A stretch of DNA of 64,000 nucleotides, taken from the NCBI GenBank assembly GCA_017416805.1, contig JAFQBB010000042.1, forward strand, positions 62,001 through 126,000, in the 5' to 3' direction. Below are positions 42,778-50,429 of this stretch, piece after piece; position 1 is the first letter of the stretch; every line of letters begins with the position of its first letter. This DNA is from Bacteroidaceae bacterium. Its GTDB lineage: Bacteria > Bacteroidota > Bacteroidia > Bacteroidales > Bacteroidaceae. The notes beneath the pieces were generated by a model. That model was not told the origin of the DNA and did not search any database. It saw only the letters and a list, made by a program, of their open reading frames with translations. The position numbers and the translations under genes were made by a program.

Positions 42778-43449
42778 ATGTCTTGCATTATTGATGTCCA
42801 TACACATCATATTTCCCTTGCGGAAAACAGCGGGAAGGCTATTGTCAGCCTTTCTATGAGTGAGGAGAGTTTTCGTTCCTCTTTGTCCGTATGTCTTAAA
42901 AATCATATTCCGGTCAGTGTAGGGCTTCATCCTTGGGGGGTAGAAGCCGATTGGCAGTCGTTCATGAATGACGAGTTGCGCGTTTTGTTGTCATCAAGGC
43001 AGGTTCTCGCTGTTGGTGAGGCGGGATTGGATAAAATTCGTGGCGGACTTTGGGAATGGCAACTTGCGGCTTTCCGTACTCAGATAGAGTTGGCGGAAGA
43101 GGTTGGAAAGCCTCTGCTTATTCATTGTGTGAAAGCTATTGATGAAATCATACACTTGCGGCGTGGCTATTCCCCCAATGTCCCATGGATAATACATGGA
43201 TTTAGAGGAAAAAAGGAGCAGGCCATACAATTGATAGAGAAGGGATTTTACCTCTCATTTGGAGAATATTACCATGAAGAGGCACTTCAAGTTTGTCCTA
43301 CCGACCGCTTGTTGATGGAAACAGACGAATCGCCAATAGACATACATGCATTATATGTCCGTGCAGCACAAATAAAAGAAATGGATGTTGAGGCCTTTAG
43401 AAATCAGATAAAGAGGACTGTTGGAGAACTCTTCCCCTCTTTTCTATAA
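42778..43449 (+). CDS. TatD-like metal-dependent hydrolase
   Basis: 223 residues of the TatD deoxyribonuclease fold. MSCIIDVHTHH is the metal-binding start, EAGLDK and LLIHCVKAIDE the middle ligands, WIIHGFRGKKEQA the third His, and LLMETDESP the final Asp. It is somewhat shorter than TatD proper and lacks the usual Lys/Arg-rich N-terminal part. The ATG at 42778 follows the fusion gene by 7 bp. The 3' end overlaps ribD (convergent) by 46 bp. Confidence 0.83.
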   Translation: MSCIIDVHTHHISLAENSGKAIVSLSMSEESFRSSLSVCLKNHIPVSVGLHPWGVEADWQSFMNDELRVLLSSRQVLAVGEAGLDKIRGGLWEWQLAAFRTQIELAEEVGKPLLIHCVKAIDEIIHLRRGYSPNVPWIIHGFRGKKEQAIQLIEKGFYLSFGEYYHEEALQVCPTDRLLMETDESPIDIHALYVRAAQIKEMDVEAFRNQIKRTVGELFPSFL

Positions 43450-44486
43450 AGGTCGCGCTTATGTCCCGAGAACACTCGGCTTTCAGGAATCAGCTGGGTA
43501 GGCAGTATAGGTGCTTTGATTCCTTTCTCTAATACAATAGGAGCTGTCTCAACATGAATTTCATCCCATAGCGATGCATCAATAAAACTTTGTAACAGAG
43601 TGGTTCCTCCCTCTACCAGTAATGATTGGATATGCCGTTCATACAGGACTTCAAGCAATTGAGGCAGAATGTCGTGCGAAAAGTCAAGTGTGATGTATTC
43701 TACCCCCTCTTTGCAAGGATTGTCTCTGTGCCCTGTAAAAACCAATGTGGGTACACTCCCATCGAAAAGCTGGAGTGAAAGAGGCAGACTGAGTGTACGG
43801 TCAATGACCAGTCGTAGAGGAGAACTTCCTGTCCAATGGCGAACGGTGAGCGAAGGATTGTCAAGCAAAGCAGTACGTGTGCCCACCAGAATTGCTTGTA
43901 CGCCAGAACGCTGACGGTGTACAAACATGGAATTAAGTGGATTGGAAAAACACGTTGGCGGTTCGTCAGGCGAAGTACGCAGACAGTCTATGAATCCATC
44001 GGCAGACTGTGCCCATTTGAGTATAATGTATGGGCGATGTTGTAAATGGGACGTGATAAAACGACGGTTCAGCTCCAAGCAATCCTGTTCAAGCACTCCA
44101 ACCTGAACATCAACTCCTGCTTGCCGTAGTTTCTCAATTCCACGTCCTGCAACTTCCGAGAAAGGATCGACACATCCTACCACTACATGGGGAATCCGGC
44201 ATGAGATTATCAAGTCTGAGCAGGGTGGGGTGCGTCCATAGTGGGAACATGGTTCCAAGCTGACATACATTGTTGATTGACAAAGCAACGGTTTATCCTC
44301 CTCTCTTACTGAACGGATAGCATTGACTTCGGCATGAGCTTCACCGCACCGGATGTGATATCCTTCGCCGATAATGCGTCCGTCACAAACTATTACAGCC
44401 CCAACCATAGGGTTAGGAGCAGCATATTGGCGTCCGCAACGGGCCAATTGTATGCATCGTGCCATGTATTTCTCGTCTATGCTCAT
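43404..44486 (-). CDS. ribD: Riboflavin biosynthesis deaminase/reductase
   Basis: Bifunctional enzyme for two early steps of riboflavin synthesis. The N-terminal deaminase domain has the zinc motif HAEVNAI...CSHYGRTPPCSD and PNPMVGAVIV. The C-terminal reductase domain begins HRPYIILKWAQSADGFID, with VRTALLDNPSLTVR (GTRTALLDNPS) and LLVEGGTTLLQSFID. Length of 360 is standard. Divergent from prmC; convergent with the TatD-like gene, which it overlaps by 46 bp. Confidence 0.95.
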   Translation of the reverse strand: MSIDEKYMARCIQLARCGRQYAAPNPMVGAVIVCDGRIIGEGYHIRCGEAHAEVNAIRSVREEDKPLLCQSTMYVSLEPCSHYGRTPPCSDLIISCRIPHVVVGCVDPFSEVAGRGIEKLRQAGVDVQVGVLEQDCLELNRRFITSHLQHRPYIILKWAQSADGFIDCLRTSPDEPPTCFSNPLNSMFVHRQRSGVQAILVGTRTALLDNPSLTVRHWTGSSPLRLVIDRTLSLPLSLQLFDGSVPTLVFTGHRDNPCKEGVEYITLDFSHDILPQLLEVLYERHIQSLLVEGGTTLLQSFIDASLWDEIHVETAPIVLEKGIKAPILPTQLIPESRVFSGHKRDLYRKEGKSSPTVLFI

Positions 44487-44507
44487 CTCTCTTTCATTAT
44501 TTTAGTT

Positions 44508-44515
44508 TATCTTTG
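44508..44515 (+). promoter_or_regulatory. -7 box for prmC
   Basis: TATCTTTG, 33 bp upstream of the prmC ATG at 44549. A second weaker match, TAATTTTG, lies at 44530-44537. Confidence 0.45.
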
Positions 44516-44548
44516 CTCCCCAGTTCGGATAATTTTGTGTTCTCAGTC

Positions 44549-45415
44549 ATGGCAAATTTGATAACAGATATACGCATTTCCCTACAAAATCATTATCCCC
44601 AAAGGGAAGCTATGGCTATAGCCCGCCTTATATTGGAAGAGGTCTTTGCCATCAGTCCGTTGGATATTTACATGGGCAAAGATATACAATTATCGGAAAA
44701 CGACAGAGAGAAACTCGAAAATATTATTGCCCGTCTGCATAAATATGAGCCGATACAGTATGTTTTAGGTTATTCCTACTTCTGCGGGCGGCGTTTCCGT
44801 GTCAGTCCGAATGTGCTGATACCGCGTCCGGAGACAGAAGAACTGGTAGGAACCATCCTTCGCAGACATTCTGTACCTCCTCATCGTGTATTGGATATAG
44901 GTACGGGAAGCGGATGCATTCCCATCACATTGGCCACACATTGGCCGGACAGCCACATCGAGTCGTGGGATATATCAGAAGACGCATTAGCCCTTGCCCG
45001 TCAGAACAATGCTGATATGCAGACGCATGTCGTATTCAAACGGAATGATATTCTTAGTCTTGGACAGAACCACGATGACTTGAAGCAAAGTTTTGACCTT
45101 ATAGTCAGCAATCCTCCTTATGTCAAGCAATGCGAACAGCTGGAAATGGAGCATCATGTTCTGGATTGGGAGCCGGCTTTGGCTTTGTTTGTCCCTGATG
45201 ACGATCCGTTGTTGTTCTATCGTACCATGGTCAACCATGCTGCAGATGGCCTTTTGGCTCCCGGAGGCTGGATTTATTTCGAAATCAACCGTGAGTATGG
45301 GCACGAGGTTGCCGGACTGCTCGAAAACTCAGGCTTCCTTCACACAGAAGTGTTGCAGGACCTTTCGGGCAATGACCGGATAGTTTGCGGACAGTTGCCT
45401 GATATCAATACTTAA
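44549..45415 (+). CDS. prmC: Peptide chain release factor N5-glutamine methyltransferase
   Basis: Methylates the GGQ glutamine of release factors RF1 and RF2. The 288-residue protein has the N-terminal helical RF-binding domain, the linker RRFRVSPNVLIPRPETEELV, SAM motif I VLDIGTGSGCIPI and the catalytic NPPY in DLIVSNPPYVKQCEQLEMEHHVLDWEP. The start MANLITDIR is chosen over the longer frame from 44459, which would begin inside ribD on the other strand. The last residues (CGQLPDINT) are normal. Confidence 0.95.
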   Translation: MANLITDIRISLQNHYPQREAMAIARLILEEVFAISPLDIYMGKDIQLSENDREKLENIIARLHKYEPIQYVLGYSYFCGRRFRVSPNVLIPRPETEELVGTILRRHSVPPHRVLDIGTGSGCIPITLATHWPDSHIESWDISEDALALARQNNADMQTHVVFKRNDILSLGQNHDDLKQSFDLIVSNPPYVKQCEQLEMEHHVLDWEPALALFVPDDDPLLFYRTMVNHAADGLLAPGGWIYFEINREYGHEVAGLLENSGFLHTEVLQDLSGNDRIVCGQLPDINT

Positions 45416-45439
45416 AAGGAAGGAAAAGTAAAAGGATTT

Positions 45440-45471
45440 ATTGTTCAATTGAAAAGGATTGACTACTTTTG
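45440..45471 (+). promoter_or_regulatory. Promoter for the structured RNA region
   Basis: TTG at 45441-45443 and TACTTTTG at 45464-45471 (spacer 20 bp) match the Bacteroides consensus. Predicted start near 45478, well beyond the prmC stop, with no gene start for 360 bp. Confidence 0.55.
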
Positions 45472-45545
45472 CCCTTGTTAAAGATTTACTAACCCATTAA
45501 AACAATTTGAATTGACGAAACAGACAGAACACGAACGCATAATCG

Positions 45546-45588
45546 AAAGTCGAGTTTACCCATGGGTAAGCCCTTTCACCGAGACTTT
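45546..45588. repeat. Palindrome within a hairpin upstream of the RNA candidate
   Basis: TTACCCATGGGTAA (45556-45569) is a perfect 14-bp palindrome, and AAAGTC (45546-45551) pairs with GACTTT (45583-45588) around it. Confidence 0.65.
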
Positions 45589-45611
45589 AAAACAAAAAAC
45601 ATTAACAACGG

Positions 45612-45826
45612 AAAAGCGTTCCCGTTCGTACTTATAAAATATTGGATTTGAGCTTTTAGCTCTTGTTCTCCCACGTTCGAATGCCGCCAAATTATTCGCC
45701 AACGAGGACAAGTAGTAGGAAGTTCGCGCTCATGGGCGTGAACTATCCTTTGCTTGTTTGTTGGCATGGTAGCTTGGCGGCAACCTGAACGAGGAAATAA
45801 GCATCGGATGGTTTCACGCTTTTTTA
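45612..45826 (+). ncRNA. Candidate structured noncoding RNA, 6S-like rod
   Basis: About 215 nt that fold as one long interrupted rod. Closing stem AAAAGCGT/ACGCTTTT (45612-45619 with 45816-45823). Then a large internal bubble with a small GAGC/GCTC hairpin on its 5' side (45650-45662). Then a long arm: CGTTC/GAACG (45674-45678 with 45787-45791), TGCCGCCAA/TTGGCGGCA (45682-45690 with 45774-45782), GCCAAC/GTTGGC (45698-45703 with 45760-45765), ACAAG/CTTGT, AGGA/TCCT and AGTTC/GAACT at the tip. The closing stem runs into a T-tract like a terminator. Topology (closing stem, bubble, long arm) is that of 6S RNA, but no sequence match to a family was checked. RNase P, tmRNA and SRP RNA cores are absent. 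Confidence 0.5.
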
Positions 45827-45843
45827 TTTTAAACACTTGACAG

Positions 45844-46650
45844 ATGGTAAATATAAAATTCTTACAGAAACTTTTTATTCTCCTTTTTATGGGAGTTTCA
45901 ATGTGTGCTTTGCAGGCATGTAGCGAAGACGAGGATGACAAAATAGATGAACCCGACACGGAAGAGACTGATAACAATGAGACTTATTCGAAATTCTTTA
46001 GGACATGGTATATGACTGGTTATTCCAGTGAACCAGATATCAATTGGCAGTCAGATGAGATAGTAAGTTGGGGAGAATACATGATTTTTAAAGGAAATAC
46101 GAGTTTTAACGGATATGGGTATCTTTATTGGAATAGTCGCATGAATGGAGAAGATTTAACATATTCGCTGAGTAAAATAGAAAAAAACGTTATTGGTTCA
46201 TCTTTTTTTGCAGCCCGTATGACGGATACCTATACCTCTGACAGTAGAATTTTTGTTGTAAAGAATATGACAGAGAAACATTTGTTGTTGTATGATGAAA
46301 GCGAAGGGTTATATCGTGGATTTATATCTTCAGACTACGTAAATTTATCAGATGGTAATGAAAGTGACAATTCGGGTGATGATGATAATAATGATAATAG
46401 CGAAAACGAGGAAGATATAAAAACAGAAGAATGTGGACATTGTCATGGCTCAGGAGAATGCTCTGGGTCTAATTGTAATAATGGACGTTGCACCCGATGT
46501 GGTGGTACGGGGTATAAATATTATCCAGGAGTTGGTGGGTCAACGATAAAAACTTCTTGTTCGTGGTGTAATTACGGAAAATGTATGGTATGTAGAGGAA
46601 GAGCTATATGCCCAACTTGTAATGGAAAAGGATATTGGGTTATAAATTGA
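45844..46650 (+). CDS. Acidic-spacer lipoprotein with C-terminal DnaJ-type zinc-finger repeats
   Basis: 268 residues; lipobox ALQAC with Cys26 followed by SEDEDD, an acidic start like the surface-export signal of Bacteroidetes lipoproteins. Residues about 45-170 form an unrecognised folded domain, then an Asp/Asn/Glu-rich spacer (about 172-195). The last 75 residues hold twelve cysteines (197, 200, 206, 211, 216, 219, 239, 242, 247, 250, 256, 259), including three CxxCxGxG motifs (CGHCHGSG, CTRCGGTG, CPTCNGKG), as in the DnaJ zinc finger. No J domain. The gene is visibly richer in A+T than its neighbours, which may mean recent acquisition. Function unknown. Confidence 0.75.
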   Translation: MVNIKFLQKLFILLFMGVSMCALQACSEDEDDKIDEPDTEETDNNETYSKFFRTWYMTGYSSEPDINWQSDEIVSWGEYMIFKGNTSFNGYGYLYWNSRMNGEDLTYSLSKIEKNVIGSSFFAARMTDTYTSDSRIFVVKNMTEKHLLLYDESEGLYRGFISSDYVNLSDGNESDNSGDDDNNDNSENEEDIKTEECGHCHGSGECSGSNCNNGRCTRCGGTGYKYYPGVGGSTIKTSCSWCNYGKCMVCRGRAICPTCNGKGYWVIN

Positions 46651-46676
46651 CATTTAAATAATAAGAGGTTATTAAG

Positions 46677-46718
46677 CACCTGTGATGTGTCTATACAAGA
46701 TACATTGCAGGTGTTTTT
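46677..46718 (+). terminator. Terminator of zinc-finger lipoprotein gene
   Basis: CACCTG...ATGTGTC pairs with GATACAT...CAGGTG around a short loop, followed by TTTTT. Confidence 0.75.
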
Positions 46719-46824
46719 ATAAATGTCTGATGCCAACTGACGATAGTTATTTAATCGTGGGAGAATACTTAAAGGTTCATTCTCCTATAACTATTCTCTT
46801 TCCCTCAATTAGCATAAAGTGTAT

Positions 46825-46916
46825 AGTGTAGTGCCGCATTGCACTTTAGTGTAGTGCCGCATTACACTTTTGTACAGTGCCGCACTATACTTTTGTGTAA
46901 TGCCGCACTGCACTTT
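46825..46916. repeat. Four-copy 23-bp tandem array
   Basis: Four units of exactly 23 bp start at 46825, 46848, 46871 and 46894. Each is of the form GTGYAGTGCCGCAYTRCACT, nearly its own reverse complement, so each can fold into a hairpin (arms GTG.A and T.CAC). Unit 3 deviates most. Changes between units often preserve pairing, for example GTGTAG...TACAC. Confidence 0.9.
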
Positions 46917-46936
46917 AATGCCTTCACAGAAGATGA

Positions 46937-47002
46937 GCGGAAGAATAACCAAACTTGGGCGGAAGGATAACTGAACCTGGACGGAAGAATAGCAATCCTT
47001 GA
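46937..47002. repeat. Three-copy 22-bp tandem array
   Basis: Units at 46937, 46959 and 46981 share CGGAAGRATAR at the 5' part and diverge after it. Confidence 0.75.
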
Positions 47003-47078
47003 ATGAATGGGTAGCAGATGGTGGATGGAGGGGGAGGATAGAAGGCTGGTAATGAATAGCGAAAGAGGGTTGAAGTTC

Positions 47079-48359
47079 CTACTCAAACTTCAATTCCAAT
47101 TGTCCGTCATCCTTCTTTTGCTTGCTTTTAGGGGAAGGCAGGAGCAGGTTGCGCACGGTGGTGGGGTGTAGTTCGTTGATACCTCGAACCTCCAATTCGC
47201 CGCAAGTGATGAAGTATTGTGCTTTTTTCATCACCACACCCATCTTCTTCAGGTGGTAGGAGGTGACGCGACCGAAACGGCGTGAATGGACAATGAGGGT
47301 GGCCGACTTCACTCCGATGCCCGGTACACGCAGGATGCGCTCGTAGTCATCGCGGTTGATGTCCACGGGGAAGGCTTCGGGATGACGTAGTGCCCAAGCC
47401 AGTTTGGGGTCAATCTCCAAGTCGAGATTGGGAGTGGCTTCATTTACAATCTCTTCGACATTGAAGTGGTAGAAGCGCATCAGCCAGTCGGCCTGGTAGA
47501 GCCGGTTCTCGCGCACTAAGGGAGGTTGTTGGGGGACAGGCAGGCGGTTGTCGTAGGTGTTTACGGGGATGTAGCCCGAATAATAGACGCGTCGCATGGT
47601 GGGGCGACCATAGAGGGCCGATGAGAGGCGGAGTATGTCGCGGTCGGTGTCGGACGTGGCGCCTACAATCATCTGGGTACTCTGTCCGGCAGGGACGAAA
47701 CGGGGTGCGTGGCGGTGCTTCTTCCGTTCTTCCTGACTCTCAAGCACGCCCTGTTGGATGAACTTCATCGGTTGGTACACACTCTGAAAGTCTTTTTCAG
47801 GGGCGAGGAATTTCAGTGACTGTTCGTTGGGGATTTCGATATTGATGCTCATACGGTCGGCATAGAGACCGGCTTCGTTCACCAGCTCGCGACTGGCTCC
47901 GGGGATGCTTTTCAGATGAATGTAGCCATTGAAACGATGCACGGTACGCAGGTCTTTGACCACACGCACAAGGCGCTCCATGGTATAGTCAGGATTCCGT
48001 ACCACACCCGAACTGAGGAAAAGCCCCTCGATATAATTCCTCCGGTAAAATTCCATCGTCAGTTCCACCAGTTCCGTCACTGAGAGGGTGGCTCGCCGGA
48101 TGTCGTTTGTCCGTCGGTTGATGCAGTAGGCGCAATCGTAGATGCAGTGGTTCGTCAGCATGATTTTCAGCAACGAGATGCATCGTCCGTCTTCGGCAAA
48201 ACTATGGCAAATGCCGATGCCTCCCACCGTATTGCCCACGCCGCAAGCTTCACCGCTGTTCTTCCGATTGGAGCGCACTGTCCCGCTCGACGAGCACGAG
48301 ACGTCGTACTTCGCCGATTCGGTCAATATCCTGAGTTTCTCCAATGTCTGTTCGGTCAT
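47079..48359 (-). CDS. Putative DNA modification/repair radical SAM protein
   Basis: A 426-residue protein of the TIGR03916 type. Radical SAM motif Cys-x3-Cys-x2-Cys in NHCIYDCAYC with a following INRRTND; earlier ESAKYDVSCSSSG and GGIGICHSFAEDGRCISLLKI are family features. The C-terminal part carries a helix-hairpin-helix (LRVPGIGVKSATLIVHSRRFG), consistent with DNA contact. Relatives usually lie beside a DUF4130 (TIGR03915) partner gene; none is adjacent here. ATG at 48359 (MTEQTLEKLRILTESA) chosen over 48395 because a -7 box is at 48393-48400. Confidence 0.9.
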   Translation of the reverse strand: MTEQTLEKLRILTESAKYDVSCSSSGTVRSNRKNSGEACGVGNTVGGIGICHSFAEDGRCISLLKIMLTNHCIYDCAYCINRRTNDIRRATLSVTELVELTMEFYRRNYIEGLFLSSGVVRNPDYTMERLVRVVKDLRTVHRFNGYIHLKSIPGASRELVNEAGLYADRMSINIEIPNEQSLKFLAPEKDFQSVYQPMKFIQQGVLESQEERKKHRHAPRFVPAGQSTQMIVGATSDTDRDILRLSSALYGRPTMRRVYYSGYIPVNTYDNRLPVPQQPPLVRENRLYQADWLMRFYHFNVEEIVNEATPNLDLEIDPKLAWALRHPEAFPVDINRDDYERILRVPGIGVKSATLIVHSRRFGRVTSYHLKKMGVVMKKAQYFITCGELEVRGINELHPTTVRNLLLPSPKSKQKKDDGQLELKFE

Positions 48360-48370
48360 GGTAAAGAAAA

Positions 48371-48407
48371 AATGCTTTATCCTTCGCAAAAGCAAAGATA
48401 AAGCATT
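48371..48407 (-). terminator. Transglycosylase terminator with embedded promoter box
   Basis: AATGCTTTATC (48371-48381) pairs perfectly with GATAAAGCATT (48397-48407), followed on the minus strand by TTTTTTC. The minus-strand TATCTTTG box (48400-48393) for the radical SAM gene overlaps the upstream stem arm. Confidence 0.65.
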
Positions 48408-48456
48408 CTTTGATAATTGGGGAAGATTTAAAGAAGTTTATTATTTTATCCGTAAG

Positions 48457-49425
48457 CTATTCTGTTACCACCCAGTTGCTCATGTGAGGTACAGTCTCGG
48501 CAGGATTGTAGTTCCATTTTTCAACGATGGGGATTTGCAATATATAAGTCTTTCCTCCAGGACGGACGGGTAGTGTATTGCTGACGAGCCAAGGATTTGC
48601 TTCCTTGAGCAGGCTCATGGGGACACCATGTTGGCGGGCAAAGGCTCCAAGGTCAGTTATGGTAGATCTTACCTCGTAAGGTTTGGTAGGGAGGGGAGGA
48701 TAGAGGTCACACGAACGCAGAATAAATCCATATTGGGAGGGCGATGTGAATATTTGTTTGGCGGCCAGGATACGGAACATATAGCGTGAAGTTTCGCGTA
48801 CCAACCAAAGGTCTATGGCGGTTTCTGCTTTTTGTTTTTCCAATTCACTGGTAATACGGGCAAATCCGGCATTGTAACTGGCTGCTACTGTGAGCCAGTC
48901 TCCATATTTGGCATAGCCTTCCTTCAAATATTTGCAGGCTGCGCGGGTGGCTTTCTCTACGTGGTAGCGTTCGTCAACATTTGAGTTTACCTCCAATCCG
49001 TATTCTTTGCCTGTGGCAGGCATGAATTGCCACAATCCGGCGGCTTTGACGGGGGAAAGGGCACGGATATCAACACTGCTCTCAATAGCCATCAGATACT
49101 TCAAGTCATCAGGCACACCACATTCTTTCAAGATTGGTTCTATGATAGGGAAATAACGGTTTGCCCGTTTAATCATGAGCAGGGTTGTGGTATGTCCGTA
49201 GGTGAAAGTGATAAGCTCACGGTCAAGACGCTCGCGCAGATCGGATCGGTGTAGGTCAATCTCTTTTCCGGCAAAGCTTATCTGGGTAGGGATGTAGGGG
49301 TTGATGGTCTTGTGGATAGGGAGAGCGCTTGGTGCAAGGTTCTCTTGGGGTTGTTGCGCACAAGCTTGTTGTGATGAAGACAAGCAACACCAAGTGGCAA
49401 TGGCTAAAAGTTGCTTTAGTTTCAT
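48457..49425 (-). CDS. Lytic transglycosylase (MltD-like)
   Basis: Cleaves the MurNAc-GlcNAc bond with formation of 1,6-anhydroMurNAc. Signal peptide MKLKQLLAIATWCCLSSSQQACAQ. The SLT domain carries the catalytic Glu in YLMAIESSVDIRALSPVKAAGLWQFMP and NAGF in AASYNAGFARI. The C-terminal PVRPGGKTYILQIP preceded by LGAFARQHGVPMSLLKEANPWL looks like a LysM peptidoglycan-binding module. Located in the periplasm or outer membrane. Followed after 29 bp upstream by rnc on the same strand. Confidence 0.9.
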   Translation of the reverse strand: MKLKQLLAIATWCCLSSSQQACAQQPQENLAPSALPIHKTINPYIPTQISFAGKEIDLHRSDLRERLDRELITFTYGHTTTLLMIKRANRYFPIIEPILKECGVPDDLKYLMAIESSVDIRALSPVKAAGLWQFMPATGKEYGLEVNSNVDERYHVEKATRAACKYLKEGYAKYGDWLTVAASYNAGFARITSELEKQKAETAIDLWLVRETSRYMFRILAAKQIFTSPSQYGFILRSCDLYPPLPTKPYEVRSTITDLGAFARQHGVPMSLLKEANPWLVSNTLPVRPGGKTYILQIPIVEKWNYNPAETVPHMSNWVVTE

Positions 49426-49454
49426 GGCTATAGTGTGTGTAAAGAATGAAAGGG

Positions 49455-50426
49455 TTAAAGATTTTCTGTAGGAGACACGACGTTGGCTTCTACATTATCT
49501 TTTACATCTTCTATGGGTTCTGCGGGAGAAAGGTTTACTTGAATCTCGATTTCCTCCACCTTTTGTTGTTCTGCCATTGTTGCACCTTGAAATTCTATGC
49601 TATGATCATTTTGGTCTTCTGTCTCTTCAACAATGGGGTTCTCTCGTAGCTCTTTAGCTATCAGTACCTGTTCTACCAATTCTTTATCCCGTTTCACATT
49701 CTTGTAAGCGGCTTTGGCGGCGTGTTGGTGGCTTTCTTTCTTGCTGTATCCGACTCCTTTGCCGCACACGATGCCTTCGAGCAAGACCTGACTTTCAAAA
49801 ACAGGGCTGTATGCCTCTTCTCTGTCCCGATGGAGACTCACTAATTGGAAAGAGAATGAAAGATGTCTTTTTTGGCACCATTCAATCAGTTTGCTCTTGT
49901 AGTTCATCTCTTCGTTGGCCACTTGGTCAAGGTCAATGAGGCGGTGAAGAATACGCTTGTCAATGAATGTCTTGCAACGCTCGTAGCCTTGATCCAAATA
50001 GATGGCACCGATGAATGCCTCGAATGCATTACCACACAAATTACTATTGTGTGCGCTTCGGGAAATGGAACTTTGAATGAGTTTGTCCAATCCAATCTCT
50101 ACCGCAACGCGATTGAGTGTTTCGCGTTTCACAACCTTTGAGCGTGTGTTGGTAAGGAAACCTTCTCGTTTTCCGCGGAAGTAATGAAAAACGATATCTC
50201 CCACTACAGCTCCTAAGATGGCGTCACCCAAGAACTCCAAGCGTTCATTGTTCACACGCTGTCCATCGGGTGTGCGGGTGTGCATGGATTTGTGCATCAA
50301 GGCCTGCTTGTAGTAGTGCAGATGGCGGGGATAAAACCCGAGGATACGTTTTAATGCACAATAAGCCTTCCTGTCCTTGCGGAAAGGTAGGCTTATTGGG
50401 ATAAAGATGTTATCTGTCAGAAACAC
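49455..50426 (-). CDS. rnc: Ribonuclease III
   Basis: Double-stranded RNA endonuclease for rRNA and mRNA processing. Signature NNERLEFLGDAILGAVVGD with catalytic Glu/Asp, and NAFEAFIGAIYLDQGYE; the dsRBD is KLIEWCQKRHLSFSFQLVS to KESHQHAAKAAYKNV. The 323 residues exceed the usual 225-250 because of a C-terminal acidic extension of about 75 residues rich in Glu, Val and Asp with no known domain. Downstream of fabF by 3 bp, the usual Bacteroidetes order acpP-fabF-rnc. Confidence 0.96.
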   Translation of the reverse strand: MFLTDNIFIPISLPFRKDRKAYCALKRILGFYPRHLHYYKQALMHKSMHTRTPDGQRVNNERLEFLGDAILGAVVGDIVFHYFRGKREGFLTNTRSKVVKRETLNRVAVEIGLDKLIQSSISRSAHNSNLCGNAFEAFIGAIYLDQGYERCKTFIDKRILHRLIDLDQVANEEMNYKSKLIEWCQKRHLSFSFQLVSLHRDREEAYSPVFESQVLLEGIVCGKGVGYSKKESHQHAAKAAYKNVKRDKELVEQVLIAKELRENPIVEETEDQNDHSIEFQGATMAEQQKVEEIEIQVNLSPAEPIEDVKDNVEANVVSPTENL

Positions 50427-50429
50427 GAC

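Larger units (their letters stand above)
46719..47078. other. Gap holding two tandem arrays
   Basis: About 360 bp without a gene. It contains a 23-bp array (46825-46916) and a 22-bp array (46937-47002); the rest shows nothing I can name. Confidence 0.5.

Noticed and set aside
45478..45830. RNase P RNA, tmRNA or SRP RNA
   Set aside because: Conserved cores (GAGGAAAGTCCGGGC, the tRNA-like TTCGAATCC end, and the GGAAGGAAGCAGCC loop) are not found.
46825..46916. CRISPR array
   Set aside because: Units are contiguous with no spacers and there are no cas genes in the window. The same holds for 28572-28709.
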